Shown here: positions 25,592 to 35,559 of the stretch, piece after piece
Numbering within the stretch: position 1 is the stretch's first letter
Layout: each line of letters begins with the position of its first letter
Source of the DNA: Streptomyces mirabilis
Lineage (GTDB): Bacteria; Actinomycetota; Actinomycetes; Streptomycetales; Streptomycetaceae
Length of the DNA stretch: 64,000 bases
Assembly: GCF_039503195.1 (NCBI RefSeq)
Contig: NZ_JBCJKP010000001.1
Location: 6,820,001-6,884,000 of the forward strand
Direction of reading: 5' to 3'
Notes under the pieces: generated by a model
What the model was told of the DNA's origin: nothing
What the model saw: the letters and a program-made list of their open reading frames with translations, nothing else
Databases searched by the model: none
Translations under genes and position numbers: made by a program

Positions 25592-26431
25592 GTGGCGGAT
25601 ACGGCGCTGGTGTTGGGCGGGGGCGGCCTGACCGCGTACGCATGGCAGGTCGGCATGCTGGCGGGGCTGGCCGACACGGGGTTGGACCTCGCCGGCGCCG
25701 ACGTGCTCGCCGGCACGTCGGCCGGCTCGCTGCTCGCCGTGGAACTGGCCGCAGGAGCGGCGCCCACCGACTTGTACGAGGTACAGGTCGCCCGGAAGCG
25801 AGCCATGATGGAGGTGGACTTCACCTTCTTCATGACGGTCAAGTACCTGTGGGCGGCGCTCGGTTCACGCGATCCGGCGACCGTGGTCAAGCGGCTGGGC
25901 CGACTCTCCCTGAACGTGCGCGACGTGACGGAGGCCGACGTGTTCGACGCGATCCGCCCCCAACTGCCGGTTCAGGACTGGCCGGAGCGGCCCGTGCGGC
26001 TGTTCGCGGTGGACGCGCTCACCGGGGAACCGACCGGCTTCAGCGCCGACAGCGGTGTCGACCTGGTGACGGCGATGTCGGCCACGTGCGCACTGCCACC
26101 GCTGTTCCCGCCGATCACGATCGGGGCGGGCCGCTGGATGGACGGGGGCGTACGCTCCACGACCAACGCCGACTTGGCGCACGACTGCCGACGGGTTGTG
26201 GTCTTGGCCCCGATCCCCGACGTGCCGGGCGCGACCCCGAGCGCCTTCGATCAGGTGGCCTCCCTCGAGGCGGGCGGTACCCGGGCCGCCCTACTGGTCC
26301 CGGACCGAGCGGCCCGCCGCGCGTTCGGCCGCAACCCGCTGGACGCGTCCCGCATTCCGGGCGCGGCCCAGGCAGGCCTACGCCAGGCGGCCGAGTACAC
26401 CGAAGAGGTCCGAGCCGTCTGGCACGGCTGA
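25592..26431 (+). CDS. Patatin-like phospholipase
   Basis: 279 residues starting at GTG (VADTALVLGGGG) with GGGAGG five bases upstream. The oxyanion loop GGGGLTAY lies at residues 8-15, the nucleophile Ser is in GTSAG near 43, and the catalytic Asp is in DGGVRS near 183. All parts of the patatin Ser-Asp dyad are present, so it should hydrolyse acyl esters of lipids. There is no signal peptide, so it is cytoplasmic. Single gene, divergent from the metallopeptidase gene. Confidence 0.92.
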   Translation: MADTALVLGGGGLTAYAWQVGMLAGLADTGLDLAGADVLAGTSAGSLLAVELAAGAAPTDLYEVQVARKRAMMEVDFTFFMTVKYLWAALGSRDPATVVKRLGRLSLNVRDVTEADVFDAIRPQLPVQDWPERPVRLFAVDALTGEPTGFSADSGVDLVTAMSATCALPPLFPPITIGAGRWMDGGVRSTTNADLAHDCRRVVVLAPIPDVPGATPSAFDQVASLEAGGTRAALLVPDRAARRAFGRNPLDASRIPGAAQAGLRQAAEYTEEVRAVWHG

Positions 26432-27050
<619 letters not shown>

Positions 27051-28121
27051 TCATCGGACAGGTCGTTCGGGGATCCTCGGAAGAACCTTCTCGGCGATGT
27101 TGAGGAGAGCACTGTCGTTGGGGAGGGCTCCGGACGTGCTCCACACGGTGATGTCGCAGTAGCCGCCTCGGTCCTTACGGTCCAGGGCCACGGACAGTGT
27201 CCTGGCCAGGGGGCCTTCTTCGACCGGTCCGCCGGATCCGCCACTCCCGAGATTGATCTCGAGCTTCATGGTGTGATCCGAGGAGAGGACCGCGGGCCGA
27301 CCGAGAACCGTCAGCGTCTTGACGTCCTTCTCATCCCCGAACTTCATCAGCTTCACGTACTGGTCGGTCGACAGCTCGTTGTAAGTGGCCGAGACATTCA
27401 CGGTGTACGTGTCGAACGTGACCTCGGCCTCCGGTTGGGCGACCTTCCCATCAGTCAGAGGAGCGGTGTTGTTGGTGCTGGAAACAGTGGTCGCGGTCTC
27501 TTCAGGCGTTCCAAGGAGCTTGGCCAGGTCCGGCCGGTTGAGCGCCTTGCACAGCTCTTCACCGGTCACAGGCCGGGGCGTGTCCTTGTAGGCCTTCGGA
27601 AGCTTCTCGTGTGTCCCGCCCGAACACGAGGCGGGCTGCGCGGCGTTGTCGTCGGACGGCATGAAGCGTGGGGCCACCCACAGCGCGGCCCCGAGTGCCC
27701 CGAACACGGCCACGGCCGCGACGGCCTGGCCCCATGCGTTGTGCTCCTTCTCCGGAACATCCGGCCTGGGACGCGACCCGGTTCCGGCCTGCGCCTGCGC
27801 CTGCGCCTGCGCCTGCGCCTGCGCCTGCGCCTGCGCCTGAGGCTGGGCCTGCGCCTGGGCCTGCGCCTGGGCGGCGGCATCGACTGCCGCCCCGTCTGCG
27901 GAGGCTGCCGGACTCGGGTTCCGGCGTGCGCGCAGGGCCCGGATCACCGCGTGGACGCGTATTGCGGTGAACACGAGGAACACCACGCCGAGACCGGCCG
28001 CGACCCGATCGTGATCGCGGACGGCGAGATACATGATGCGTACGCCGAGAACTGACCCGACCGCGATGAGCAGGGGCTCGCGGACCCAGAACGGCAGGAG
28101 ACGGAGGAGGAAACCGAGCAT
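27051..28121 (-). CDS. Membrane protein with an Ala-Gln repeat (possibly DUF6215-type)
   Basis: 356 residues. Two hydrophobic segments lie near the N-terminus (residues 12-55). An AQ dipeptide repeat of about 14 units (residues 85-113) follows, encoded by a run of GCCTGC-type hexamers at 27787-27870. A third membrane segment is near 135-155, followed by a C-terminal extracytoplasmic domain of about 190 residues with GEELCKALNRPDLAKLLG and GRPAVLSSD. The tail resembles Streptomyces membrane proteins annotated with DUF6215; that assignment is from memory and tentative. The hexamer repeat is prone to slippage by two residues per unit, so linker length probably varies between strains. Confidence 0.75.
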   Translation of the reverse strand: MLGFLLRLLPFWVREPLLIAVGSVLGVRIMYLAVRDHDRVAAGLGVVFLVFTAIRVHAVIRALRARRNPSPAASADGAAVDAAAQAQAQAQAQPQAQAQAQAQAQAQAQAQAGTGSRPRPDVPEKEHNAWGQAVAAVAVFGALGAALWVAPRFMPSDDNAAQPASCSGGTHEKLPKAYKDTPRPVTGEELCKALNRPDLAKLLGTPEETATTVSSTNNTAPLTDGKVAQPEAEVTFDTYTVNVSATYNELSTDQYVKLMKFGDEKDVKTLTVLGRPAVLSSDHTMKLEINLGSGGSGGPVEEGPLARTLSVALDRKDRGGYCDITVWSTSGALPNDSALLNIAEKVLPRIPERPVR

Positions 28122-28407
28122 CCGGCGATCTCACCAGGACAAGATCACATCCGCCATGATGGAAGCCACAGTTCCGGGCACGGGCAGGGACTGTCGAACC
28201 AAGAGACGCCAAGCCGACGATCCGAGATCGGCCGTCGGGACGACAGCGGGCGCAAGAGCTGAGCCAAAGCCGTCTGATGTTCTGGACCACTCCACTGCCC
28301 TGAACTCGGACACCCACGGCACGCCCGTGCCCCGCCGTCCGCTACCGGCCTTCAGGTACCTGAAACCCACTCGCTGCTCACGCGCGATCAGTGCGTGACA
28401 ATGACAA
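28122..28407. other. Intergenic region without a recognisable gene
   Basis: Spacer between the AQ-repeat protein start and the tRNA-remnant terminator; nothing is recognised. Composition is lower in GC than its left neighbours. Confidence 0.4.
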
Positions 28408-28440
28408 AGAGCCGGACCCAGTAGGCCTGGGCCCGGCTCT
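28408..28440 (-). terminator. Hairpin after the left tRNA-Arg remnant
   Basis: AGAGCCGGACCCAG pairs with CTGGGCCCGGCTCT (14 bp, one mismatch) around a five-base loop, preceded on the top strand by ATGACAA. It stands where a tRNA terminator is expected, about 55 bp beyond the 3' end of the tRNA remnant. Confidence 0.75.
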
Positions 28441-28493
28441 CGACGTCTGGCACTTTGCCTGGTCAGCGGGTTGATCACGCTGTTCCGGCTTCC

Positions 28494-28535
28494 GTGCCCC
28501 CGGCAGGATTCGAACCTGCGCACACGGCTCCGGAG
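28494..28535 (-). other. Attachment-site remnant: 3' part of tRNA-Arg(CCG), left copy
   Basis: Read leftward, this 42-bp stretch gives the anticodon loop CTCCGGA with anticodon CCG, the 3' side of the anticodon stem, the variable loop, the T-arm GCAGGTTCGAATCCTGC and the acceptor strand CGGGGGC plus discriminator A. The 5' half of the tRNA is missing; past 28535 the sequence diverges completely and the anticodon stem cannot form. An identical 42-bp copy lies at 39241. Such 3' duplications are left when an integrative element inserts in a tRNA gene. Confidence 0.85.
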
Positions 28536-28940
28536 TGATTGCGCCGATCGAGCCTCGCACCCCGCCTGACCTGCGCGGGAGCCAGTCCCTTGTGGTACGG
28601 ATACACACACTGCGTCGGAGCTGTGTCGCAGCGAGCCCCCGACTGGACGCTGTGCTGGCCCATTCCCACGTGCGGACAAAGACTCTGGGCGCCGTGGGCC
28701 AGAGACTGCCTTGTCCCCAAGCAACTTGGGCGGGACTCGTCCAGTGTGGCTGTCCTGGGGCGACAGCCCCCCGGCGTGCCGCCCGTCCGCGCGTGAGGAG
28801 CGCGGGGGAGCGGCGAACGGTCGCGAACACTCGCGACCGTCAGTGAATGAGACCGGAACTGAGACCAACGGCAGTATCGATCGGCGTTCGCCACCGGGCG
28901 TACTACTCGGGGTGGCCCCAGGCGCAGGGGGCATACAACC
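28536..28940. other. Intergenic region, left end of the first inserted segment
   Basis: About 400 bp from the attachment remnant to the membrane-protein gene; no integrase, no xis and no gene with a ribosome site is seen. It should contain the promoter of the downstream membrane protein. Confidence 0.45.
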
Positions 28941-30689
28941 GTGACGAATAATGCGCGGGTGACGACGAGTTCAGTGCCGTATGCGGATGTTCCCGCTCGC
29001 CCCTGGGTGTCCGCCGATGCCAGGCGGTGGGCGGACGTCCGGGTGCCCGCGTGGGCGCGGCCGGTGGGGCCGGCTGTGGTGCTGCTGGTGGCGGTGGTCA
29101 TGGCGGCGGTGGTGCTCTCGCCCGACTCGATGTGCACGGTGGCAACGCCCTGTGGGGCGGACTGGCTCGATGCGGCCGGATCGATGCTCTTCCTGCCGCA
29201 CTTGGTGTGGTTGTTTGTGCTACCGGAACTCGCGCTCGTGTCCGCTCCGTTGCTGCTGATCTGGATGAGCAATCCCGATATTTGGCTGGGTGGGCCGGCC
29301 GAGAAGATCGCGGACGCCGTCGTTGTGGCAGGGCTGTGCTGGGGCTGGGCGGCCGTCGTGGCGCGGCTGCGGGCGCGCGGCCGCCAACGCTCGCTCGTGC
29401 TCGACGCGGCCGGCGGCATCACGGTGCCTGCCCCGGCGACGGACGACGTCCGCCCTTGGCGCCGGGGCCTGGTCCGCGGCATTGCGGGGGCGATCCTGTG
29501 CGCGGTGGCCGGTGCCCTGATGACGACCGTCGTCGTGGACGACCGGGCAGACGACCGCCTGGCTCGTACGGCCACGTCGGAGAACGCCCGAGTCGTGGCC
29601 TACAACACTGACGACTACACCGTCACCGTCCGCCTCTCCGATAACACACGACACAGGTTCGACGCGCAGGGCAGCTATCGGGTCGGCAGTAGCGTGCCGG
29701 TGCTGGTGCACGGCGATTGGATGCGGCTCGCCACTGAGCCCTACGGCGACCGCAGCGGCCGTCAGGCGCTGGCACTCGTCCTCGCCGGGCTCGGTGTCAC
29801 CGTGCTTGGCTCGGGCCTGCTCTCCCGCCGCCGGGCGAGGGCGCTGCACCGCGCCCCGGTCCCGGTACTGCGCGTCCTGACCCGTCACGATCAGGGGCGT
29901 ACGGAGATATTCGCCGCCGACGACACCGCCACCCTGCGCCCGGTGCTGAGCTACGAGCCCCACACTCGCACCCGCACGGCACTGCGCCAAGCCCTGCTCT
30001 ACGGTGCACCTCGCGAGGGCGGTGAGTTGATTCTGGCGAGCGCAACGGAGTCCGGGCAGTGGCTCGTCGAGGGAACCGCGTCCCCGATACGGCACGGTTC
30101 TCCCGACGGCACGGGCAAGCCCGGGGTATACCGTCCCGGCACAGCACGCACGGCCGCACACCGCCGGGCCGCTGAGGCCCGCGTCCAAAACGCCCTCGCC
30201 GCGATGACCCCTGCTACCGGACCGGTCCGGTGGCAGGCCGGTCCGGTGGCGCGCTCCGTCGGAGCGGCGTTGATCGTCGTGACCCTCATGCTGCTGGGGA
30301 CGCTCTTCACGGGTTCCCCTACGTGGTGGCAGCTGCCCTTCTGGTCGGTAGGTGGTTTGTACTGGGCGAGCGTCTGCCTCCGGATGATGATCTGGCGGAT
30401 CACCGCCGACTCCAAGGGACTGCACGTTCGCGGCCTGTGGCGTACTGCCCACCTCCCGTGGGCGGATGTCATCGGCGCTGTCTACACCCCCGAAGGTGAG
30501 CTGATCGTCCGTTGCCGCACCAATGTCGACGACACCCCCGTCGGCAGTGTCGGCTTCCCGCCGCTGGAGCGACGGCTGCGCCGCCCAGGCCGTGCTGAGC
30601 GTGCCGCCGCCGAGATCACCGCGATGGTCCGCGAGCCGGGCCTGCGGCCGAAAAACGACGCCGGATGCACATGGCCGCTCGGCGGCTGA
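28941..30689 (+). CDS. Multi-pass membrane protein with a C-terminal PH-like domain
   Basis: 582 residues from GTG (VTNNARVTT). About seven hydrophobic segments occur, for example PAVVLLVAVVMAAVVL, LFLPHLVWLFVL, AILCAVAGALMTTVVV and ALALVLAGLGVTVLG, plus a pair near residues 435-480. The last 110 residues (RITADSKGLHVRGLWRT, PWADVIGAVYTPEGELIV) match the bacterial PH-like domain pattern. The soluble loop after residue 190 has a short OB-like strand set (YTVTVRLSDNTRHRF). Function is unknown; such proteins are common in Streptomyces. It is the first gene right of the attachment remnant. Confidence 0.75.
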   Translation: MTNNARVTTSSVPYADVPARPWVSADARRWADVRVPAWARPVGPAVVLLVAVVMAAVVLSPDSMCTVATPCGADWLDAAGSMLFLPHLVWLFVLPELALVSAPLLLIWMSNPDIWLGGPAEKIADAVVVAGLCWGWAAVVARLRARGRQRSLVLDAAGGITVPAPATDDVRPWRRGLVRGIAGAILCAVAGALMTTVVVDDRADDRLARTATSENARVVAYNTDDYTVTVRLSDNTRHRFDAQGSYRVGSSVPVLVHGDWMRLATEPYGDRSGRQALALVLAGLGVTVLGSGLLSRRRARALHRAPVPVLRVLTRHDQGRTEIFAADDTATLRPVLSYEPHTRTRTALRQALLYGAPREGGELILASATESGQWLVEGTASPIRHGSPDGTGKPGVYRPGTARTAAHRRAAEARVQNALAAMTPATGPVRWQAGPVARSVGAALIVVTLMLLGTLFTGSPTWWQLPFWSVGGLYWASVCLRMMIWRITADSKGLHVRGLWRTAHLPWADVIGAVYTPEGELIVRCRTNVDDTPVGSVGFPPLERRLRRPGRAERAAAEITAMVREPGLRPKNDAGCTWPLGG

Positions 30690-31124
30690 CGCCAAGCAAC
30701 TGAAGCTCGCGTGGCCTTGCGGTGGCTGCCGTACTTCGCTGCTGTAGTGCAACGGTCCGGAGGGGGCTTCGGCTCACAGACAACGCGCTGCTCAGGAGCG
30801 TGAACGGATGAAGTTTCCGCGGCCTGCTTCACGGATAGTCCAGAGGCTGAGGTTGGTCCTCCCCGGATGTGCACGACGCTGCCGGCCTGTCCAGGGCTAT
30901 CGTCAGAGTTGCTGACCGCGGGCGACAGTTGCGCTCTCGGCCTGTGCTACCACCAGAGGGGAGCGGCGTGAACCAGGTCGTCGTCCCTTCCTAGCCAGAG
31001 CATTTATAGATTCCCCGGAAGGGTCCGGGGAGGATCCGCACCCGTGGCAGTACGGCGGAGTGCGCGGCCATGCCGGGTCGGTTCACTCAAGGGCTGGTAA
31101 CCCGTCTACGCAAGACCGGGTCTC
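30690..31124. other. Intergenic region without a gene; contains a small hairpin
   Basis: About 430 bp between the membrane-protein gene and the IS left end. A hairpin CCCCGGA/TCCGGGG (31013-31019 with 31024-31030) could be a terminator but lies 320 bp from the stop. Nothing else is recognised. Confidence 0.4.
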
Positions 31125-31242
31125 AGACGCCATCCGTTTTCCGAACGTGATCGTTTAGTTCGGGTGGGTGGGCATGAACTGCCGTTCGTGGCGGGAGAGA
31201 TGGGCGTGGTTCATCCGCTCGTCTGGCTCGTGGAGGTCGCTG

Positions 31243-31713
31243 GTGGCGTCGGTGCTCGGTCTGCTGGAGGCCAGGGAGAAGAGGGTCCGGGAAGAGATCG
31301 CGCGGTTGCGGGAGGAAGCCGAGCGGGTGCAGGCCGCGCTCGGTGAGGCGGAAGCTGTGCTTCAGCGGCTGGTGGACGCCCGGGTGACAGTGGCCGAGGT
31401 ACTGGCCGGGCCGCCTTCGGTGGTCGCGGAGCCGACGGGCAGCGCGGTGGCGGGTTCGCCGGTGCCCCGGCGGGAGACGGGCATGGCGGAGACAGCCCTC
31501 GCGCCGGACTACCAGCGGATCTTGTCGGTGCTGGAGTCTGAAGCGGGCCGGGAGGGCATGCGCTGCCAGCAACTGGCCGTCGCTCTCGGGCTGGAGGCCG
31601 TCCCGGCGAAGGTCGAGGGACTGCGATCGAAGGCGAAACGCCTGGTGGAGCGGGGGTGGGCACTCCAGGTGCGGCCGGGAGTGTTCACCGCTCTCGCGGT
31701 GCCGGCCGTCTGA
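31243..31713 (+). CDS. IS-associated accessory protein (coiled coil + winged-helix-like)
   Basis: 156 residues from GTG (VASVLGLLEAR) with GGAGG six bases upstream. Residues 5-50 form a coiled coil (EAREKRVREEIARLREEAE). The C-terminal 70 residues, from APDYQRILSVLES through CQQLAVALGLEAVPAKVEGL to SKAKRLVERGW, have the pattern of a winged helix. A homologue lies in the second element with shared words ASVLG, PAKVEG and KRLV.RGW. Its 3' end overlaps the transposase 3' end by 29 bp. It may regulate transposition or be a DNA-binding cargo. I know no named family. Confidence 0.7.
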   Translation: MASVLGLLEAREKRVREEIARLREEAERVQAALGEAEAVLQRLVDARVTVAEVLAGPPSVVAEPTGSAVAGSPVPRRETGMAETALAPDYQRILSVLESEAGREGMRCQQLAVALGLEAVPAKVEGLRSKAKRLVERGWALQVRPGVFTALAVPAV

Positions 31714-32677
31714 AGCCGGCCGGGCGGCGTCCGGCCAGGCGACCGCTCATGAGCATGGTCATCGACCACAGCACCATGGCCTCGTGCATGGCCGGCAGTG
31801 TTTCGTAGTCGCGCACCAGGCGACGCGAGCGCATCAGCCAGCTCAGCGTCCTCTCCACCACCCACCTACGCGGCAGCACCACGAACCCCACCGTGTCATC
31901 GGTGCGTTTGACGATCTGAAGGGTGAGCCGGGGCTTCTCGCGGGCCCAGTCGACGAGCCGGCCGGCATAGCCGCCGTCCGCCCACACCAGTCGGATGGAG
32001 AAGTACTGCCCTCGCAGCCGCTGAAGCAGCGGCACGGCGGCGTCGCGGTCCTGCACGCTCGCCGCGCTCACTGCGACGGCCAGGACCAGGCCGAGGCAGT
32101 CCACCACCAGGTGCCGCTTGCGGCCGCCCACCTTCTTCCCGCCGTCCCAGCCGGACGTCGAGCGGGGGATGTTCACCGCCGCCCGCACCGACTGGGAGTC
32201 CACGATCGCAGCCGTCGGGTCCGGCAAGCGGCCCTCCTTCTCCCGGACGCGGTCGCGCAGCCGGTCGTGGAGTTCGGCGAGTAGCCCCGTGACCTGCCAG
32301 CGGCGGGCGAAGGCATGCACGCGCCGGTACGGCGGGAAGTCCGCGGGCAGGTTGGCCCACTTCACGCCGTTGTCCACGACATAGCGCACCGCGTCGAGCG
32401 TCACGCGGTGGCAATAGCCCTCCGGCCGCCCGCCCCGCCCCTCCAGCCAGGCCGGAACCGGAAGCAACGGCCGCACCACCCGCCACTCCGCCTCTGACAT
32501 GTCGGAGCCATAACTCGGAGTGCGGTCCGGCCCGTCCGCCGCGTTGCCGAACCTGTGCGCGAGGCAGTCACACGACGGTGGCAGCGAGTTGTCTGCGGCA
32601 ACAGGGCCTCCTGGTACTCGGTTGGGATCGCACCCCCGAACTACCAAGAGGCCCTGCTGCCATGCGTCGGCCCTCAC
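31685..32677 (-). CDS. IS5-family DDE transposase
   Basis: About 330 residues. N-terminal DUF4096-like part: MSEAEWRVVRPLLP, GGRPEGYCHR, YVVDNGVKWANLPADFP. Catalytic core: first Asp in IVDSQSVRAA, GGKKVGGRKRHLVVD, second Asp in VWADGGYAG, then the Glu region WVVERTLSWLMRSRRL. All three acidic residues are in place. The start is uncertain: CDCLAHRFGNAAD upstream of MSEAEW matches the other copy, but the TTG start used there is out of frame here. The N-terminus may therefore be damaged. Confidence 0.85.
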   Translation of the reverse strand: MRADAWQQGLLVVRGCDPNRVPGGPVAADNSLPPSCDCLAHRFGNAADGPDRTPSYGSDMSEAEWRVVRPLLPVPAWLEGRGGRPEGYCHRVTLDAVRYVVDNGVKWANLPADFPPYRRVHAFARRWQVTGLLAELHDRLRDRVREKEGRLPDPTAAIVDSQSVRAAVNIPRSTSGWDGGKKVGGRKRHLVVDCLGLVLAVAVSAASVQDRDAAVPLLQRLRGQYFSIRLVWADGGYAGRLVDWAREKPRLTLQIVKRTDDTVGFVVLPRRWVVERTLSWLMRSRRLVRDYETLPAMHEAMVLWSMTMLMSGRLAGRRPAGFRRPAPRER

Positions 32678-32977
32678 GCGATCACCCGATCAGGAACCCT
32701 GTTCGACCAGCCCAGCCCCGTGATCGATAAGCGGACGGCGTCTAATTCGTGGGGTCGTCGGCAAGTCCTGGGTCCTGGAGGGCTTCCTCGGTGAGTTGCG
32801 TCAGGTCGGATATCTGAGAGGCGTAGGTCACTTGGGGATCCTCATCGCCGTATGGCTGATCCGGTTCGCATCGCCCGCCTGCGGTGCTGGTTCCCTCACC
32901 CTGCACAGCATCAACGCGATTCCGACTCGCCTGCCCCGCGCGGCAGGTAGGTGCAGGTGCCTGTCCTCAAAGGGGCG

Positions 32978-34459
32978 TCACACGCGACGGCGGAGACGCA
33001 CTGCCAGGGCCGGGCACTGGTTGACGGCGCGGCGGGCGTCGTGTTCCTGCCAGGGGGCGACCGGGATGGTGGCGGAGGTGGGGTAGCCGTGCGGGCCGAG
33101 GCGGATGAGGTCGGGGGCTAGCACGGCGCACAGACCATGGCCGGTGCAGCGGGACCAGTCCACCTCGAGCCGGGCGCCCTTCGCAGGCGGGAGGGGCAAT
33201 ACGCCGCGCACGGGAAGACCGCAGCCGGGGCCGGACAGGTGTGCGTCGACGTCCTCGGAGAAGACGTCCAGCGCGGTGAGTAGGAAGCGGGCCGTGCCGT
33301 CGGGGTGTGAGCAGGCGCCACCGGCCTGGGCCGCGCCGAGGGCTCGCCGGGCGTCCTCCAGTATCGCGGGCTTGGCAGCACCGGTGGCCAGCAGGGCCAG
33401 GGCCTCGGCGGCTTCGGGCAGGCCGCGTTTGCACGGTCCGCACTGGCCGGTGGACTCGGTCGCCAGCCAGGCCGCGACTTGGGCGGTCTCGCCGAGCGGG
33501 CAGGTGTCGTCGGGGAGCGCGATGATCGCGCCCGCGCCGAGGGTCCCGCCGAGGGCGGCGAGTCCGGCGCGGGAGAGCGGCGCGTCGGCGGCGTCCGATG
33601 GGTGCAGCCAGGCGCCGTGGTAGCCGCCCACCAGCACTCCGGCGCCCGGCTGGAGGCCGCAGGCGTCCAGTACCGGGCCCAGTTGGGTGCCGGTCGGAAC
33701 TTCGACGACGAGCGGATCGGTGCCTGGTCGGTTGACGGTGAGCAGGATCGTGCCGGGTTCGGCGGCGGTGCCGACGGCGGTGTAGGCGTCGGGTCCGAGT
33801 CGGGCTGCGAGGGCGAGTTGGGCCCAGGTCTCGGCGTTGGAGAGCAGCGTTGGGCGGCGGTGCACCCCGCCCGCTGCGCCGTCGGCCGCGCGGGCCTTCA
33901 GCGGCGCCGGTGTCACCGGCAGACCGTTGATGCCACGGATCAGGGCCCCGGATTCGCCGGAGACGAAGCGTTCGGGCAGGGATATGGTCCGGGCCGGGCA
34001 GGGAAGTTCGCGCTCGGCGAGGGCGGCCGGGACCGAGATCTCGCCGGGGCTGCCCGCGGCGACGCCGATCACGATCTCCTCGGCGTCGAACGCGGCCGCG
34101 GCCAGGCAGGCGCCGTCCAGTACCAGGTGCGGCACGCGGGCGAGCAGCATCTTGTCCTTGACGCTGGCTGGTTCGCCCTCCGCGCCGTTCACCACGATGA
34201 CCGGTGCCCTGCCGGTGCGGTCGGCGGTGGCGAGCGTGGCTCGGGCCTTGCGGGCGAACGGGAAGCCGGCGCCGCCGCGGCCGGACAGTTCGACGGTCTC
34301 GGCGAGGACGAGCAGATCCTCCTGGTCCGGTTCGGGGAGTGGCGGGTGAACACGGGTGTGGGTGGAGAGGTCCAGGCGCTGATGGCGGTCCAGGCCCAGT
34401 GTCAGCCGGGCCGGATCCAGCCAGCGCACCTCGGGGAGCTTCAGCGGGGCGTTCTTCAT
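32978..34459 (-). CDS. NuoF-like flavoprotein (complex I 51-kDa type) fused to a ferredoxin domain
   Basis: 493 residues. The FMN/NADH fold has ELSGRGGAGFPFARK (about 60) and NGAEGEPASVKDK (about 95). The iron-sulfur motif ESTGQCGPCKRG (about 340) with a later Cys (GGACSHP) can hold one [4Fe-4S] cluster. The last 65 residues are a small ferredoxin (CTGHGLCAVLAPDLI ... VNQCPALAV), whose CxxHGxC type usually carries a [3Fe-4S] cluster. It should pass electrons from NAD(P)H through FMN and clusters to a partner. It overlaps by 4 bp the membrane heme protein gene upstream (ATGA), a natural electron acceptor. It is not part of a nuo operon. Confidence 0.85.
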   Translation of the reverse strand: MKNAPLKLPEVRWLDPARLTLGLDRHQRLDLSTHTRVHPPLPEPDQEDLLVLAETVELSGRGGAGFPFARKARATLATADRTGRAPVIVVNGAEGEPASVKDKMLLARVPHLVLDGACLAAAAFDAEEIVIGVAAGSPGEISVPAALAERELPCPARTISLPERFVSGESGALIRGINGLPVTPAPLKARAADGAAGGVHRRPTLLSNAETWAQLALAARLGPDAYTAVGTAAEPGTILLTVNRPGTDPLVVEVPTGTQLGPVLDACGLQPGAGVLVGGYHGAWLHPSDAADAPLSRAGLAALGGTLGAGAIIALPDDTCPLGETAQVAAWLATESTGQCGPCKRGLPEAAEALALLATGAAKPAILEDARRALGAAQAGGACSHPDGTARFLLTALDVFSEDVDAHLSGPGCGLPVRGVLPLPPAKGARLEVDWSRCTGHGLCAVLAPDLIRLGPHGYPTSATIPVAPWQEHDARRAVNQCPALAVRLRRRV

Positions 34460-35289
34460 TCGCTGCTCCCGGGCTGGGCCAGGCGGAGCGGCCGGGGCCC
34501 TGGTCTCATGGCGTGCTTGGGCTGTTTGGGTACGCCATTACTCTGCGCGGAACGGCGGGTCGCCGTTGTCGGTGCTGCGTGCCAGGCGATCGGGCGGGCG
34601 CCGGTCGTGGGGCGAGTGGAGCGCGTGGACAGTGCGGACAGCGCGGCCGGGCGGACGGCAGCGGGCCGGTATGCCTTGGCGGCGCGACGCCGTCGGGTCC
34701 GGTTCCGGTGGCGGCCCAGATGTGAAAGGGCACGGACCAGCAGTGCGAGTGCCACCAGGGCCGCGCACATGCCGTAGCCCCAGAGCACCCACGCGTGTGC
34801 CTTGCGTCCCGCTGTCAGTCCGTGCGCCAGGGAGATCGGCCAGCAGATGTATGCCGTCGAGTGCAGTACCCGCCACAGCCAGGGGTGGTGGCCGGCGAAG
34901 CGGCCGCGCAGCACGCCGGTGGCCGTGATCAGGACGAGCAGGTCGGCGGCGATGGTGCCCAGGCTCACTGCCAGGGCGGTGCCGCCGGTGAAGGGGACCA
35001 CCGCGGTCTGTGGAGCGGCGTGCCGCTCGACGACCTTGACCGCGATGTGGATGGCGAGGAAGCCGAGCGCTGCGACGGCGCTCGCCCGGTGCACCGACTG
35101 CACGGCCACTCGCAGTCGGGGGGTCAGCACCAGCCGGTCGGTGGCGGCGAGCCCGCATGCCACCACGACGGTCAGCGAGACCAGGGTGAAGACGCCGGCG
35201 AAGTAGTCCAGGAAGGCCATCGTCCGGCCGACTGCCGCGGCCGACACGGTGCCGAGCCCAGGACGGGCGAGCAGGGCGACGCTGGACAT
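34456..35289 (-). CDS. Ferric-reductase-like heme-b membrane protein
   Basis: 277 residues, six hydrophobic segments within the first 190 residues, then a basic low-complexity tail. Two helices carry paired His: H-x13-H (HRASAVAALGFLAIH) and H-x12-H (HSTAYICWPISLAH). This is the bis-heme pattern of ferric reductases and NADPH oxidases. No flavin domain is attached; the overlapping downstream flavoprotein-ferredoxin gene could supply electrons. The start has AAGGAAGAAGG upstream. It is transcribed divergently from a second such module at 36.2 kb. Confidence 0.82.
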   Translation of the reverse strand: MSSVALLARPGLGTVSAAAVGRTMAFLDYFAGVFTLVSLTVVVACGLAATDRLVLTPRLRVAVQSVHRASAVAALGFLAIHIAVKVVERHAAPQTAVVPFTGGTALAVSLGTIAADLLVLITATGVLRGRFAGHHPWLWRVLHSTAYICWPISLAHGLTAGRKAHAWVLWGYGMCAALVALALLVRALSHLGRHRNRTRRRRAAKAYRPAAVRPAALSALSTRSTRPTTGARPIAWHAAPTTATRRSAQSNGVPKQPKHAMRPGPRPLRLAQPGSSE

Positions 35290-35559
35290 GGGGCACCTTC
35301 TTCCTTGCGCTCGGGTCGCGCAGCCAATCCGTGGCGGGACGGATCGGGATTCCGCATGCCCACGTCGGGGGGCATGGCCGGGACGTGTGGCACCGGCGGC
35401 ACTACACGGCAGGGCACATCGTTAGCCCGGATCCAGCCCAGTGCCAACCGCTCCTGATACTGCCCACGACCGTAGCGACCCCCAGCGTCGACGCCGGTTT
35501 TCCGGGCGCCGGTGGCAGTTTGTCGCCAACGACCGTGCCTAGTAGTTGCCGAGAGCGAC

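Larger units (their letters stand above)
31125..32743. mobile_element. Two-gene IS5-like insertion sequence (diverged copy)
   Basis: About 1.62 kb bounded by imperfect inverted ends: AGACGCCATCCGTTTT on the left against TAGACGCCGTCCGCTTA on the right. No target duplication is evident, so the copy is old. It holds a rightward accessory gene and a leftward DDE transposase whose 3' ends overlap by 29 bp. The same two genes in the same convergent arrangement occur in the element at 39.85 kb. Confidence 0.65.

Noticed and set aside
32978..34459. Subunit F of respiratory complex I
   Set aside because: No other nuo genes nearby, a C-terminal ferredoxin is fused, and the gene overlaps a heme membrane protein gene.
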